Part shown: piece by piece, positions 11,766 to 22,755 of the stretch | Position numbering within the stretch: position 1 is the stretch's first letter | Layout of the letters: each line of letters starts with the position of its first letter | Source: Ophioceras dolichostomum | Taxonomy: Eukaryota; Ascomycota; Sordariomycetes; Magnaporthales; Ophioceraceae | Reading direction: 5' to 3' | NCBI GenBank assembly: GCA_003049485.1 | Contig: PYST01000002.1 | Location: 270,603-334,602 of the forward strand | DNA length: 64,000 nt | Translations under genes and position numbers: made by a program | Notes under the pieces: model-generated | The model's database searches: none | What the model was told of the DNA's origin: nothing | Seen by the model: the letters and a program-made list of their open reading frames with translations, nothing else

Positions 11766-14380
11766 CAGAGCCGTTTCCGACGTTGGCTAACTGCCAGACT
11801 CGGGAAATGGGAGCAAGGGAAATGTCCAAAGAAGAAAGTGGACTGGGGAGGGAAAGAGAAAGGGAAGAAAAGAAGCACAGCGCATCAAAGAGAAAGGGGT
11901 TGGAAAACAGGGGGTTCAACATGCAGCCCGCAATAACGAATGCCGCAACAGCAGGAGAGCAGACAGGAACAGCTAAATGTGAACAGAGTGTAGTAGGGAG
12001 ACAACACTTGTCAGGGCCTGCAAGGCATTGAGAAATGTTTGCCGGTTTTCCCCCAAAGGTGATTGTGCGTTCAGAGGACTTCTCGGACGCAGAGACGCAT
12101 TGAGCCAACTAGCAGCGTGGGCGATCCGCGATAAAAGCGACGGACCTTGCCAGGACACCAGGAAGGCTGGCCAGTGAAGGGTAATCAGAACTGGAAATGG
12201 GCTGGCAAGAGATTGATTGGGGTGCGAAGCCGACGGTTCAGCAGTCGGAAGGGGAGATACAGGGGACAAATGACGCAAAATGAAAGACGCGTCCCGAGCA
12301 TGGCGGTATGAGAAGAGGCGCGAGACATGAAAAAGAAAATGGAGAACAGCAAAAAAAAGGACGGCCAGAAAAAAGGCTGTGAAGATGTGGAGTGGAGATC
12401 TCCGTTCGCCAGTTGCGTTATGTAAGCCTGGAACAGAGTGCGGATCACGTGAACACGCGCTGGAGAAGGACGGGTCTCGTGCGCCAACAGTTACCCCTCC
12501 GTATTCATCGTGGCTTCGAATGTGCACGATCGGAATAAAATGGCCAGTGGTCCAAAAATTCGTAATCAATCCTGGCCTTGTAAGGCAATGGTACCAAAAG
12601 GGGGATTTCTCAACTGTGCCGTCGAACCAATGGACGCTACTCTATGCGCTGCGGTGCACAGGTTTCAGGCCGCAGGCACTGATTTGTTCACGATCCGTCT
12701 GATGCTAGTCCAGGCGCTTTGCTTCCTGCTCTTTAATTGTTGGTTTCACTGGAATCCAGACGAAATCATCACACCGAAAAAGAGACCACTTTCACAACTC
12801 TGCCTGCAGGAGACGATGCCGACGATTCGATGCTGCGACGCCTGCCTGGGCGACCCATCTGACAAAGACAGCAGCCCTATTTTTGCTGCGCCCAATCAAA
12901 TCGCACCTCGCGGGGCAAACCCAGCTATGGACCCAGCCTCAGGCCAGGCCGAGATCTACCCCCGAAAGCATTGTGGCAAAGCTCAAACAGATTTGTTTCC
13001 TCCGCCTACTCGAACGGACGCCATCTCGGAGCTATACGCATGTCTCTCTACTTCCGCTGAGATCAATATGACCAAACAGCAGCCCGTCCGAGGAGCTGTG
13101 GAAGGTTATAGTTGAGGCTAGCATTAGGGGGTGTGGCTGGGCTCATGCCAAGCGCCGGCCAGTGGCTAAGGTTAGGGCTCACTCATAGTGCTTAATCCGT
13201 ACTGACCAGCGCTGGATGGAAACTCTCAGAGCCGAAAGAATCACCATCAGCGTCATACTCCGCAGGCTCCAGTTGCAGGTAGGTATTTGGCGTTTCTTTC
13301 CTCTCTTGTTTTTTTCGGCCCCGCGTTTGCCGACGCCAATAGAAGTCTATCTCGAACAAGCCTGCATTTCGTATGCTCTCTGCCTCTGTGATGGGCCGGG
13401 GGCAATCACCTTGGAATCAAGACGAACGGCCCAATTATTAGGGTGCCACAGAATGCAGGGAGTTGGAAACGAAACATGAGATGGTCCAACGGCTCAATTG
13501 TGCCGGCAAGCTGGCTGCTGGGGCCCGTTCAATGTCGGCCAGCTGTACGGGAGTCAGAGGAGGGGCTAGCTTGACGCTTGTTCATTGGCTGGGCGGATCC
13601 CGCAACGAGTTGTTGGTCGGTGACTGGGTCTCACGCCGCTCCTAGCGTCAGGGGGGGAAAGGCGGGGGCGACGGCGAGCGAGGCTGAACTGCATCCCATC
13701 CCCAGTTTCCACTCCCTGTGCCGGAGCCCCTTTCCAGACATCTACTGGAATGGGTTCCTTTACTGCCTCCCGAGCTTCCTTCCCCCTTCCCCTTTCATCT
13801 TCATGGAAGTCCGAACATGGCGTTGGCCATTTTCAGGCCCGTGGTTGGCTCGTAGTCGTGTGCAAAGGATGAGTCCGCTCAGAAGTTTGTGTGGAGGATG
13901 GCTCTGATTTCCGATATGCGCCTTAGTTCGGCCAGCTGCAAACTAGGAAGAAGGGGTTGACCGCCATCGTGGGTTTCTTGTATAAGACAGGCGCCGATTC
14001 CTCCCGTGTTGCCCATTGAACTTTCTTGCATCACTATTCTACGTTCCCTCACTATCTTATTCATTCTTGTGCTTCTTTCTTCCCGTCTTTCGCTCCGGCT
14101 GTGGCGTTCTTTCTAGTCCAACCTAGATCTCCTCTTTGTTTCCTTTGATCGAGCCCTTTCTTTCCGTGACTATAGCCCTGTGACAAACAATCTTTACTCA
14201 GAGATCGCATTCACATCTATACGTGTACAAGCCCATTCTCTTTGATCGATCGCTTGCTGCCAAACACCTCCCCTTTTCGTCTTTCGTTACTTTCGGTTCC
14301 TCCCTCACAGCATTCTTCCTATTACGAAGCATTCGATATAGATCGATTCTCTTCTCGTTGAATATTGCCTTCATCTCAAT
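11766..14380. other. Divergent spacer, no supported gene
   Basis: A 2.6-kb region between the starts of the F-box gene (-) and the secreted-protein gene (+). Short ORFs such as 12510-13115 (+) show no recognisable family, no signal peptide and no splice logic. The last 350 bases are pyrimidine-rich and probably the leader of the downstream gene. Confidence 0.6.
13981..13987 (+). promoter_or_regulatory. TATA-like element upstream of the secreted-protein gene
   Basis: TATAAGA, followed by a pyrimidine-rich stretch and the ATG about 400 bases downstream. The distance implies a leader of about 350 bases; inferred only from composition. Confidence 0.3.
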
Positions 14381-15171
14381 ATGCGTGGTTGCAACATCCT
14401 CCTCGCCGCCGCCGCCATAGTCGGCACTGCTAGCGCCTCGCCAACGCAGAAGCTCGATACTCGCGCTTACGCCGGACCCTATGCCCAGCAACTCATCGAG
14501 GCCATAGATTCGACGACGGATACGTGTGACAAGGCACCAGCACCAGACCAGTGCCGAACCGCTGAGCAGGCCGCGCCTTTCTTCATCGACGCGATGGCCA
14601 AGTACGGGATATACGAGCCCTTCGAGATCGCCGCCGTGATCGCTCTTGTTTTGCATGAGAGTGCTGGTCTGAAGTACAAACAGCCCTCGAGTGCCCCCCA
14701 GACGGACCCGCAGGGCAAGGGAACTTCGAACATGCAGAGCGGTGACGTAAGTACCGACAGTCAGGATGCCCCAGATCCCAGGTTCCTTCAGCTTTGTGAG
14801 AAAAATGCCGATGCTGACATGATCCCCGAACCACGCAGTATAACGTCAAATACGCCAAGTCCATCCCCGAGCTCGCCACCCAGGTCCAGACTATCACCGG
14901 GGGTAGCGACACGCCCGACACTGCGCAGAAGAACCAGATTCTCAAACTCTTGCAGGACGACAAGTACACATTCGCCTCCGGCGCCTGGTTCCTCGCCACT
15001 CAGTGCCAGCCGCAGATCCGGGCGGACCTCCAGGCTAGGAAGCCGGACGCATGGATGAACTACATGATCCAATGCGTGCAAGTGCCAAAGACACCGGCCG
15101 ATGAGTTCGCAAAACGCGAGAGGCTCTGGGCCGCTGCTCAGGATGCTTTCGGCGTGGCACCCGCCTCGTAG
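14381..15171 (+). CDS. Small secreted protein, possible lysozyme-like fold (2 exons)
   Basis: Exons 14381-14746 and 14839-15171 join in phase 0 (donor GTAAGT, acceptor CGCAG) to give 232 residues. The N-terminus MRGCNILLAAAAIVGTASA is a clear signal peptide with cleavage after ASA. The mature protein has four Cys (two near residue 50, two near the C-terminus) that could form two disulfides, and no membrane segment or anchor. A helix with ALVLHESAGLKYK is followed by GKGTSNMQ and YNVKYAKSIPEL. The order of Glu, Gly-rich turn, MQ and Asn-Tyr resembles the lysozyme/transglycosylase superfamily, but this is a weak pattern match. I do not recognise a named family. Extracellular action is inferred from the signal peptide. 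Confidence 0.85.
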
Positions 15172-15879
15172 TACGTTCGAAGCCTTGCCGACTTCAGTTG
15201 GACGGCGAGGAGCCCACTTGTAGGAGGCGTTCTGGAGATATCTTCGATTGTTTATGTTTTTTCCCAGTACTTTTACTGTCTCAGATCGGCGTTTGCTTCG
15301 GATGTTATAAGCCTTAGATGCCTACCACCTAGGTCTGTGATTCTAGGCGTTTTTTTCAGGCGCTTCTATGTTGTCCCCCAGTCTTCTTTTCTTATATTTA
15401 TTCTGAAATAGCGCAATTTATCTTTCCTCCCCAAACCAATTGCTCGTCAGTTCCCTGGTAGACGTCCAATTCATGTGAACAGCTCCCCTGGCTTGCCAGG
15501 CCGAAGGTCGATACCTAAGGAGTCTTTCCCAACCGAGGTTCCTCCTGCCCGGCTCAAATCTCGGCTGTCACAACCTCTCTTACTCTCGCCACGTATTCGT
15601 CACTCCCACACTGTTGACAATAAGGACAACAGTCTGGCGCCTTCTTCCTACCCAACAAGTTGATACAACATGGCACCTACCTGCGTTGGGTACCTAGGTA
15701 CCTACCTTAGGCACCTTCCCAGAGAGAAGTAGGCTGGAACTTCTAGGTAAAGAGAGCTACCTTCGCTTTCCTACCGTCCCCTCAACATCACCACCGCGAC
15801 CAATGTTGGTCCTCTAAAGGGATATCTTCACAATACCTTTATCTAGAGCATATCATCTGTTAGCGCATTCGACGATATC
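15172..15879. other. Intergenic with TACCTAGGTA-type palindromes
   Basis: About 0.7 kb holding the 3' region of the secreted-protein gene and the upstream region of the next ORF. A nested palindromic stretch lies at 15691-15710. No coding sequence is supported. Confidence 0.6.
15691..15710. repeat. TACCTAGGTA palindrome copy
   Basis: TACCTAGGTACCTACCTTAG combines a perfect 10-base palindrome (TACCTAGGTA) with overlapping GGTACC and ACCTACC words. It is one of several copies of this vocabulary in spacers of the window. Confidence 0.7.
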
Positions 15880-17301
15880 ATGGACGATACCGCTCCTATT
15901 AGGCCTCGTCGAAGGAACCGCAAAAGAAAACCACTCGTACGGCCTGATAGCTTCGAGCCCGCCAAAAGAAAAGCTCCGGCACTGGGAACGAGCACAAGCG
16001 GCGGACAGAATGAAGAGGCTTCTACACAGAAAGAGAGTGCCGACACCGGCAACGAAAGAGAGGCCACCACACAGAAAGAGAATACCAACGCCGACGAGGG
16101 GAATGCTACGGCCCAGGAAGTTATTACCGTCCCGGCCGAACAACCTTGCATAGCCTGCCTCAGAACCATGTGCCATATAAGAGACGAGGACATTGTCTGT
16201 GGGGCAGAGGTTATCTGTACGTGTAAAACTAAACTCCTCACTATGAACTCTTCTTTTATGGTGACGTCGTCTAACGACGGGACCCTGTTTTTGCCCAACT
16301 GCGCCCACTACAGGGAAAGAATGCGAGGTCTGCTCAGAGCTGGAACTCGACGACTGCACGCCAAACATCAGAGCCCCTTACCATGCCAAGAGGGTCTTCA
16401 GAAAGGCGGCCCTGTTGCGTGAAGCCAAGGCGCGGGCAGCCTCATCCGGTGTAATCCTGATGCCTTTTTCTTCCACGTTTCTGATTTTCATTTTTTTCCC
16501 CTGCCACCATCTCGCTGCTAACTCAGGTCGCTAACAACCCCGCCGCTCACACAGGACGAGAACGACGAGGAGGAACGCAAAAATGCCAGACTTGCCTTCC
16601 TGAAGGCGATCGCGGACTACCACGCGGTCGCTAATGCTCAACTTCTACTTATTCCTGGCCGCTATCCACGCCTCCAACTCGGCGATAGGTTGATCCCTGA
16701 ATATCTTCACGAAGGCCGAGGCCGGCACAGGAATGGGAATGGACCGCACCGGAAGGGGCCGCACCTCAAGAGGACGAGCCGGAAGAGGACGCAGCGGAAG
16801 AGGACGCAGCGGAAGAGGACGCAGCGGAAGAGCACGAACCGGAAGAGGACGAACCGGAAGAGGACGAACCGGAAGAGGACGAACCGGAAGAGGACGAACC
16901 GGAAGAGGACGAACCGGAAGAGGCCGCGAAGGAAGAAGGCGCTAGAGTCCAGCCGAGCCCCGAATCCCAGATCATCCTGAACGAGATGCACTCCCTCAAG
17001 GCTNCCGAGCCCCGAATCCCAGATCATCCTGAACGAGATGCACTCCCTCAAGGCTGAGATCCTTGGTTCGCTCAGTCAACTACAGTCCGAGGTCCAACGC
17101 GTTCGCCGTGAGATAGGTAGGGCTGGTCACCAGCGGAATGAGAAAGCCCCCGCTGATGGCCTCCAGGCAATGCAGGAGACCGAGAAAAGGGCCGAGAATA
17201 AGCAGCAAAGCCAGAACAGAGTCAGGACGCTGTTGCTAAGGAGCGAAGAAGCGGTCGAAGGGAGGTTTAGGCTCGGCGAGTGGCCTACCATCTCTACGTG
17301 A
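15880..17301 (+). CDS. Hypothetical Cys-motif protein with 15-bp minisatellite; 3' structure unresolved
   Basis: Exon 1 (15880-16216) and exon 2 (16314-16450) join well (donor GTACGT, acceptor CTACAG; second donor GTAATC). They give a basic N-terminus and a cysteine block EQPCIACLRTMCHIRDED with C-X2-C, then KECEVCSELELDDC. Exon 3 starts at 16555 with DENDEEERKNARLAFLKAIA. Beyond that the frame is ambiguous. Staying in frame gives a basic RKRTN repeat and a stop at 16980 (299 residues). Another frame across the same repeat gives an acidic EEDEP repeat that continues, if the N-marked duplication is collapsed, into a convincing coiled coil (QIILNEMHSLKAEILGSLSQ) ending at 17301. A missed intron with a poor donor near 16628, or an assembly frameshift, could connect them. 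I lean to the acidic/coiled-coil ending. The Cys layout recalls expanded lineage-specific families in Sordariomycetes; function unknown. Confidence 0.5.
16781..16930 (+). repeat. 15-bp minisatellite, ten units
   Basis: Ten tandem 15-base units: three GGAAGAGGACGCAGC, one GGAAGAGCACGAACC, five GGAAGAGGACGAACC and one degenerate. A unit length divisible by three keeps all three frames open, encoding EEDEP, RKRTN or GRGRT repeats. It lies inside the hypothetical gene just before the N. Confidence 0.95.
16953..17055 (+). repeat. 51-bp direct duplication flanking a single N (assembly seam)
   Basis: Bases 16953-17003 and 17005-17055 are identical 51-mers beginning CCGAGCCCCGAATCCCAG and separated only by the N at 17004. 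The spacing of 52 shifts the reading frame by one. Removing one copy plus the N restores a continuous frame through both sides. Confidence 0.95.
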
Positions 17302-17814
17302 AGACCAACCCAAAGCGTCAGGGAAAGGGAAACCAGGCTGACGTCTGCGCTGAGCCGTCCACCTCTCTCACGCTTCTGTTTTGCCGCTGATGAACGGTCT
17401 GCGCGACGGACTATCTCCAATAGATAGCGTCAGACGTCTGACAGGAGTTCGCGTATAACTTTCAAGGCATAGGCGAGGGTGGAATGGGCTGTAAAACATA
17501 TATTTGCCTCTTGTCTCACCAAACCAATACAAAACACAATTTACACCATGACAGCGTCCCCGAGAAACCACCCGAAATTTTTGCTTCCTGAAAAAGACCA
17601 ACATCCTGATTCTCATTCTCTAGGTAAAGCACGCTCCCTCGTGTCCACCACTCCCTTCCACCTAGTAACCTCGCGTATCATTTCTTGACCGAGAACACTC
17701 CAGGCAGCCTTGCTTAGGTACCAGCTAACTTGAACAAACTGACAGCCTACCAAAATACCCCACTTTACTTAGGTAGTGGGCGGGTAGGTTGGATGTGCAT
17801 GTATGCTCTCAACC
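17302..17814. other. Intergenic, convergent 3' ends
   Basis: About 0.5 kb between the hypothetical gene (+) and ABP1 (-). Contains the word TTAGGTACC near 17713 and AGGTAGTGGG near 17771. No coding sequence seen. Confidence 0.6.
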
Positions 17815-20383
17815 TCACTTATCAAGCATCACATAGTTAGCCGGGAACAAGCCCGAATTGCCACCGTAGTGGCCGAACCACCAGTCCTCATCCGGGAACT
17901 CCAGGTCGGTGATCGTGGCGTGTTCAGGGAAGCTCAGTTCTGCAGATGATGTTAAAAGGAGTATTAGTAAGCCGGACACGTCTCATTGGTTAATAAGCGG
18001 GCTGGGTGGGTGAGAAAGAAAGAAATGAGAATCACCACATACCATTGTCTTCGGCAGCCTCATAGTCATAAAGCGCAGAGGCGGTGGGGCCGGCAGCAGC
18101 AGCAGCGGCTGGGGCAGCGACAGGAGCGACAGGCGCCTTGACTGGCTCTGGGGCCGGAGCAGGCGCGGGAGGCGGCGGGGCAGGCGCAGCGGTGTCGTCT
18201 CCGCCGCCCTCGACAAGCTCCACGTAGTTGCTCGGGAAGAGTCCGGACTCGCCCTGGGAGTTGGTGCCCATCCACCAGTCGTCGTCCACCATCTCGATGT
18301 TCGTGACGTACTCGCCCTCCCGGAGCTCGATCTCGTTGTCCTCGGCCTTCTCGTAATCATACTGGATGATAGCGCGCTTGCCTGCACCGCCTGCAGCGGG
18401 GGCGTGGGCAGCCGGCTCCTCCTCGGGCTCCTCCTGCTCCTGAGGGACAACGCGCTCGAGCGCGCGGATGGGCATGGCCGGCTGCTCGTGGCGCTCGACG
18501 GGGGATTCGATCTCGACCTCGGGAACACGTGGCACGGGAATGGCAACGCGTGGCGGCGATGGCGACCTCCCGCGAGTCTCGGCTTCCTCCTCCTCCTCTT
18601 CCTCGTCATGCGGGCGCGAGGGCAGACCCGGGAGGGCAAAACCTCCAGCAGGGCGAGTCGACAGATTCGGAGGCGGAGGGGCGTGGTCGTCGTCGAAGCC
18701 GCGGTCGCTGCCGGTGGGGACTTTCGGCACGCTCGGGGCGGACCCACCCATGGGAGCCGTCTCCTTGAAGCGATCACGGAGGGCCGAGATGCCACCGGAG
18801 GGGGAGGCCGGCGCCTCACGCTCGGGTTCGTCATCGCCAGTCCTCTGCTCGACCACAGCTCCGCCACCACGGCCAAAGTTGGTGGTCTGCACTGTGCCCC
18901 AGCTCTTGCCCGAATAACCGCTCTTCCACTCACTGCCGCTCTTTTGCGCAGCAATCGGGGAAGTCGGCGGCGCGGTTCCCGTAGACCGGGGGGAAATCCC
19001 CTGCTTGGCCTTCTTCTCGGCCCACAGCTGCGCAGGCGTCTTGCCGCCCTGGTCTGCGAAGGTGCGGCTGGCGGCGCCCACCGGCGCTGCGGCAGGAACA
19101 GCAGGACCCCCGAGGCCTAGCGGGGTAGGCGCCTTGGTTCCCGTGAAGGCCGCCGCCCCGCCGAACTTGTTGGCTACCTTTGGCTTGGGCATGGACGAAA
19201 GTCGCTCGGATTGTGGGGCCGAGAAGGCGGAGCTGCGATCGACAAGGCTCCTCGGTTTCTCCTCCGGCGCGTCCTCGACAGGCTTCTGGGCCTTGGCGCG
19301 GATTGCGGCGATGTCAACCTTCCCGACTGGTTCGTACGCTCCTTTGACGGTGGTCGGACGGTCGTCCTGCGTGTTCTTGGAGGCTGCTCGGATGGCGGCG
19401 ATGTTTACCTTCCCCACAGGCTGGTAGCTTCCCCCAATGATCCCCGAGCGGTCGTCCTGACTGCCGCCGCCGCCGCTGAATCTGGACGGCTCCTGCTTTT
19501 GGCTTCTGAGCTCAGCCATGTTGACCTTCGTGGGCTTGTAAGCCGACTCAACCTTCTGGAGCTCGGTGCGGGTGATAGGCGGCGCATCAGCGCCCCATCC
19601 GTCCTCGTCTACATCCTCCTGCTTCCTCTGTCGTGCGGCAGCCAGGGGGTTATAGGCGCCTGCGGTGCTCGAGGTCGTCGGTGTGAAGACGGGCTTCTTG
19701 GCGACAGGCGGGGCAGCCTGTGATCGAGATGGGGCGGAGCCGCCAGCCGAGTATTTCGAGCCGGATGCGTCGGCTACCTTCTTGATGATGTTATCGGGGC
19801 CCAGGTCGGCATCAGATCTCGCGGTGATCTGCACATGGTAACCGTGGAGGATCTGAGAAACGGACGCCAGATGGCTGGTGAAGTAGCCCTTGGTTCTCTC
19901 GGGAACGCCGCCCCCGCACCAAGCAATGAGCACGTTCTTGGGAAGTGTAGTATTGGGGTCTTTGACCTTGACGAAGGCAAATTGAATCCGACCCTCGTTG
20001 AATTCCTCGACCAGTTCGCTGAGTTCGCCCTCTGCAAAGAAATAGGGAAGTCAGTATTTGATCGTAACCGACGTGCCGATTTAGCAGCTGGCTTGGGCAT
20101 CGATGGCAGTCCTGCCTCCGTCGGCCATCCAACATAGTCAAAGCCGCCACACTGTAATTTTGGTGCGGAGGTCGTTGCGAAACTCACCGCCCTTGCTCTC
20201 AACTTTGAGAACGCTCTCCGATGCACCGCTACCCTGGAAGGCGTTGACGAGTGGCGCTTGGACTGAAAACAAGGCCCATTGACCATAGGTTGAGGAGCCC
20301 GAGGATGGCGGAAGGGCATTCACGACTCCCTGGTAGCTGCTCTTGATTGAGGGGCCATTGACCGAGAGGTTTAATGACGCCAT
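17815..20383 (-). CDS. ABP1: ABP1, actin-binding protein with ADF-H domain and two SH3 domains (3 exons)
   Basis: Exons 20188-20383, 18043-20031 and 17815-17939 give 769 residues. The ADF-homology domain occupies about 1-135 (MASLNLSVNGPSIKSSYQGV, later NVLIAWCGGGVPERTKGYFT). The centre is a long disordered region with three copies of a short motif (YKPTKVNMAELRSQ, YQPVGKVNIAAIRAAS, YEPVGKVDIAAIRAKA; about residues 226-313), Pro-rich and acidic tracts. SH3-1 is at about 616-672 (ALYDY variant IIQYDYEKAEDNEIEL, then DDDWWMG). SH3-2 begins ASALYDYEAAEDN in exon 2 and finishes in exon 3 with DEDWWFGHYGGNSGLFPANY. The protein links cortical actin patches to endocytosis and activates Arp2/3. Yeast Abp1 has one SH3 domain, while filamentous ascomycete proteins commonly have two. 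The last intron splits SH3-2. Confidence 0.95.
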
Positions 20384-21208
20384 GGCGGCGGTGGTGGGGG
20401 GAATCGAACAGGCGACACAGCACAGATGGTCTGGTTGGGGGATCGTGGAAGACCGGTTGATGGTTGGATGTTGAGAGGAGGGGAGGCTTTTGATGATCCT
20501 CGAGCAACAGAGAGCGCAGGTCCTAACCCAAAGCGTGAGTGCAAAAAGAAGGATGAGTGAACGGATGGATGTTCAGGACCCTAGAACTCCAGAGGCTGTG
20601 CCACGCCGAGCAGCCGTGAGGAGGAGCTGTGGCTCACTGCGGGGCCGCGACGAGCGCATACGTAATTGGGGCTTCCAGGTGCGGGCAGCTTGGGCTGGAG
20701 GCAGCCAACATGGACCTACGAGAGATTTTCAAGTTGGAAGCCCAAAACTACCCCTAAGAAGCGAGCCGACAAAGCCAATAGAATCAATTCCGGAAAGAGT
20801 TCCGGAAAGAGCAGGAAATTGCCCTTCACTGTGTTTATGGAAGTCCAGCTCTGATCCATTCCCAAGATACGCGGGAACGTTCTGGATGCTTGTAATCGTA
20901 CCACTCGATTGACCGCGAACGGGATTCGGTACGTTAGGGCGCGCTGATGTGATGCTGGTTACCTCTATGAAGGCAAGGTCTGCAAACGGTATATGCATTC
21001 CGTACTCGTCGACGGCGAGTCTTTCCAATTCGTGCATCGCCATTAATTACAGAATCATTACAAGAAGGAAAAGGCAGAGCAAGCTCCCAAGCTATTTGTA
21101 TTACCTGTCTTCCGAAGTTCCTCGCCATCCTCATCCACGTCCAAATGCCAGAAGAAGTGATCTCAGACCAGCTTCTTGCGCGACGGAACCTCGCCCAACT
21201 TTCTCAAC
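20384..21208. promoter_or_regulatory. Upstream region of ABP1
   Basis: About 0.8 kb between the CYSTM gene stop and the ABP1 start, both on the minus strand, so it should contain the ABP1 promoter. It contains a short direct repeat (CCGGAAAGAGTT / CCGGAAAGAGCA, about 20792-20814). No specific site assigned. Confidence 0.45.
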
Positions 21209-21597
21209 TTAACAGCACTCGAAACATAGCTCGCAGCAATCACCCAAGCAGTCGCAGCATTCGAAGCAGATGCAGCAGGCAAGCAGACCAGCCAGGAAGC
21301 CCTTCTTGCCATCACCCTTTGACTGACGAGGTGGCGGACCCTGCTGCTGGTGGTACTGCATTGGGGGTCCTCCCTGGGGTGGATAGTAGCCTCCCTGGGG
21401 CGGGCTGCCATATGTCTGTTCGGTGGAAGGTCAGTGCATACTCCCCATCTTGAGATGGTTCACACTTGATTTTCGATGGAAATCTGTCGGTTCTTGGGAG
21501 TGCACACCTGCTGGGGATACTGGGGATAGCCTCCTTGAGGGCCGTAGCCGCCCTGCTGCGGAGGCCCGCCGCCGCCGTAGTATTGCTGAGCCGACAT
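21209..21597 (-). CDS. CYSTM-family cysteine-rich peptide, Gly/Gln/Tyr-rich (2 exons)
   Basis: Exons 21508-21597 and 21209-21415 give 98 residues. The N-terminal two thirds are low-complexity repeats of GGYYPPQ and GGYGPQ type, starting MSAQQYYGGGGPPQQGGYGP. After KGDGKKGFLAG comes a C-terminal block LLACCICFECCDCLGDCCEL ending FECC, the cysteine-rich transmembrane module. CYSTM proteins are small tail-anchored plasma-membrane proteins associated with stress or metal tolerance. Ten of the last 25 residues or so are Cys. Introns GTGTGC...ACAG; phase 0. It is divergent from the glutaredoxin gene, another thiol protein, which may be coincidence. Confidence 0.88.
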
Positions 21598-22755
21598 GGT
21601 GTGGAAAGATTGGCCGTGCCAAGACTGGGCTGCGCTGACAGTACCGGGCGCTCGGCGACTGGAAGTTTGGTTTGGGGATAGATTTCGGGCCTTGGCAGTA
21701 TGCGGCGCTTGACGACTTGGCAGAATGACGGGGAAAACACGGACCCGCGATTTAAAAGGGAAATGAGGGAAAAGTTGAGGAATTTATCGATGGTGTTTTG
21801 GGGGGCCTGTGCTTGTTCTCAGGCAGAAGCGCAAGCAAAAAGAGTTAAATGAAAGACGGGAAGTGTTTTGCAGGTGGTGGCGGGTTTCCCGGGATGTTCA
21901 AGGGTTCCCACGTTCTGTTGCTGCTTCTGTCTGGTGCTTTTAGCTCCGAACGCACGTGTGTGTAGGTGAGATTCAGGTTCCAGAGGCAGCCCGCCTTTAG
22001 CCTACCTCCTGTCACCAAGCCTCGATTGTCGCCCCTGCCGTGACGCGTCCTGAATGGCTGCGGTGAAGTCGGCAACTACCAGACTATAGGCCTTTGGCAA
22101 ACCTAAACCGCTAGACTGCTACTGCTACGGAAAAGAGTCAGTTCGTTGGGCAAACCCCAGAACCAAGTTCAATGTTGTCTCAAAGAACGGCACATCATCA
22201 CCAGCTATTTCGGCCACGGGATCTCTGTCGTCGTAGGTCATGGGGCAGTTGCAAAACGGGCAGACCTTAATCGTTCGCCAATAGGAAAGCACGATTTGAA
22301 TCTTTATCATTCCATCAAACAGGTAGACGCCAATCCCCGTTCGCAAAAGAGCATACGAGCAGGCACCGGCACAGCTCCTCCCTCTCGTCGCCGATCTCGA
22401 CGCCACAGCAGATTTGTCCAGACATGTGGCTGAGAACTTGAAGAGCTGTGATGCGATTGCGACTTGGAGAGGAAATGACGCAAGGTGCCACAGCAGCCAA
22501 TGAGGGATTCTCCAAATCACCCAGTCCCCGAGTATCGGTGGCGGGGCATCAAAAACTACCACATCCACCACATCATATTACAAACATATTTTCCGACTGC
22601 GCGATCTGTCTAAAATTCCCCGCGCCGGTATGCGGCGGATGGTGAGACCAGTGACATCGTGACAGTGAGAGCTCATCTGATTCTAACTTTGAGGACCGTT
22701 TCTCTGCGATTTACGCAGCAGCCGCCAGTTGCGCGCATCAAAACATCGAACCACC
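21598..22755. promoter_or_regulatory. Divergent promoter region CYSTM peptide / glutaredoxin
   Basis: About 1.16 kb between divergent starts. ORFs in this interval (for example 22125-22571 on the minus strand) have no recognisable content. I could not identify a convincing GATA-type iron-regulator site. Confidence 0.45.

Noticed and set aside
12510..13115. Plus-strand ORF of 201 codons between the F-box and secreted-protein genes
   Set aside because: No domain, signal peptide or supporting introns; overlaps other frames of equal quality.
16690..16980. Basic RKRTN reading as the certain C-terminus of the minisatellite gene
   Set aside because: It is in phase with exon 3, but the acidic frame continues into a coiled coil once the duplicated 51-mer is collapsed, so I did not treat the basic frame as settled.
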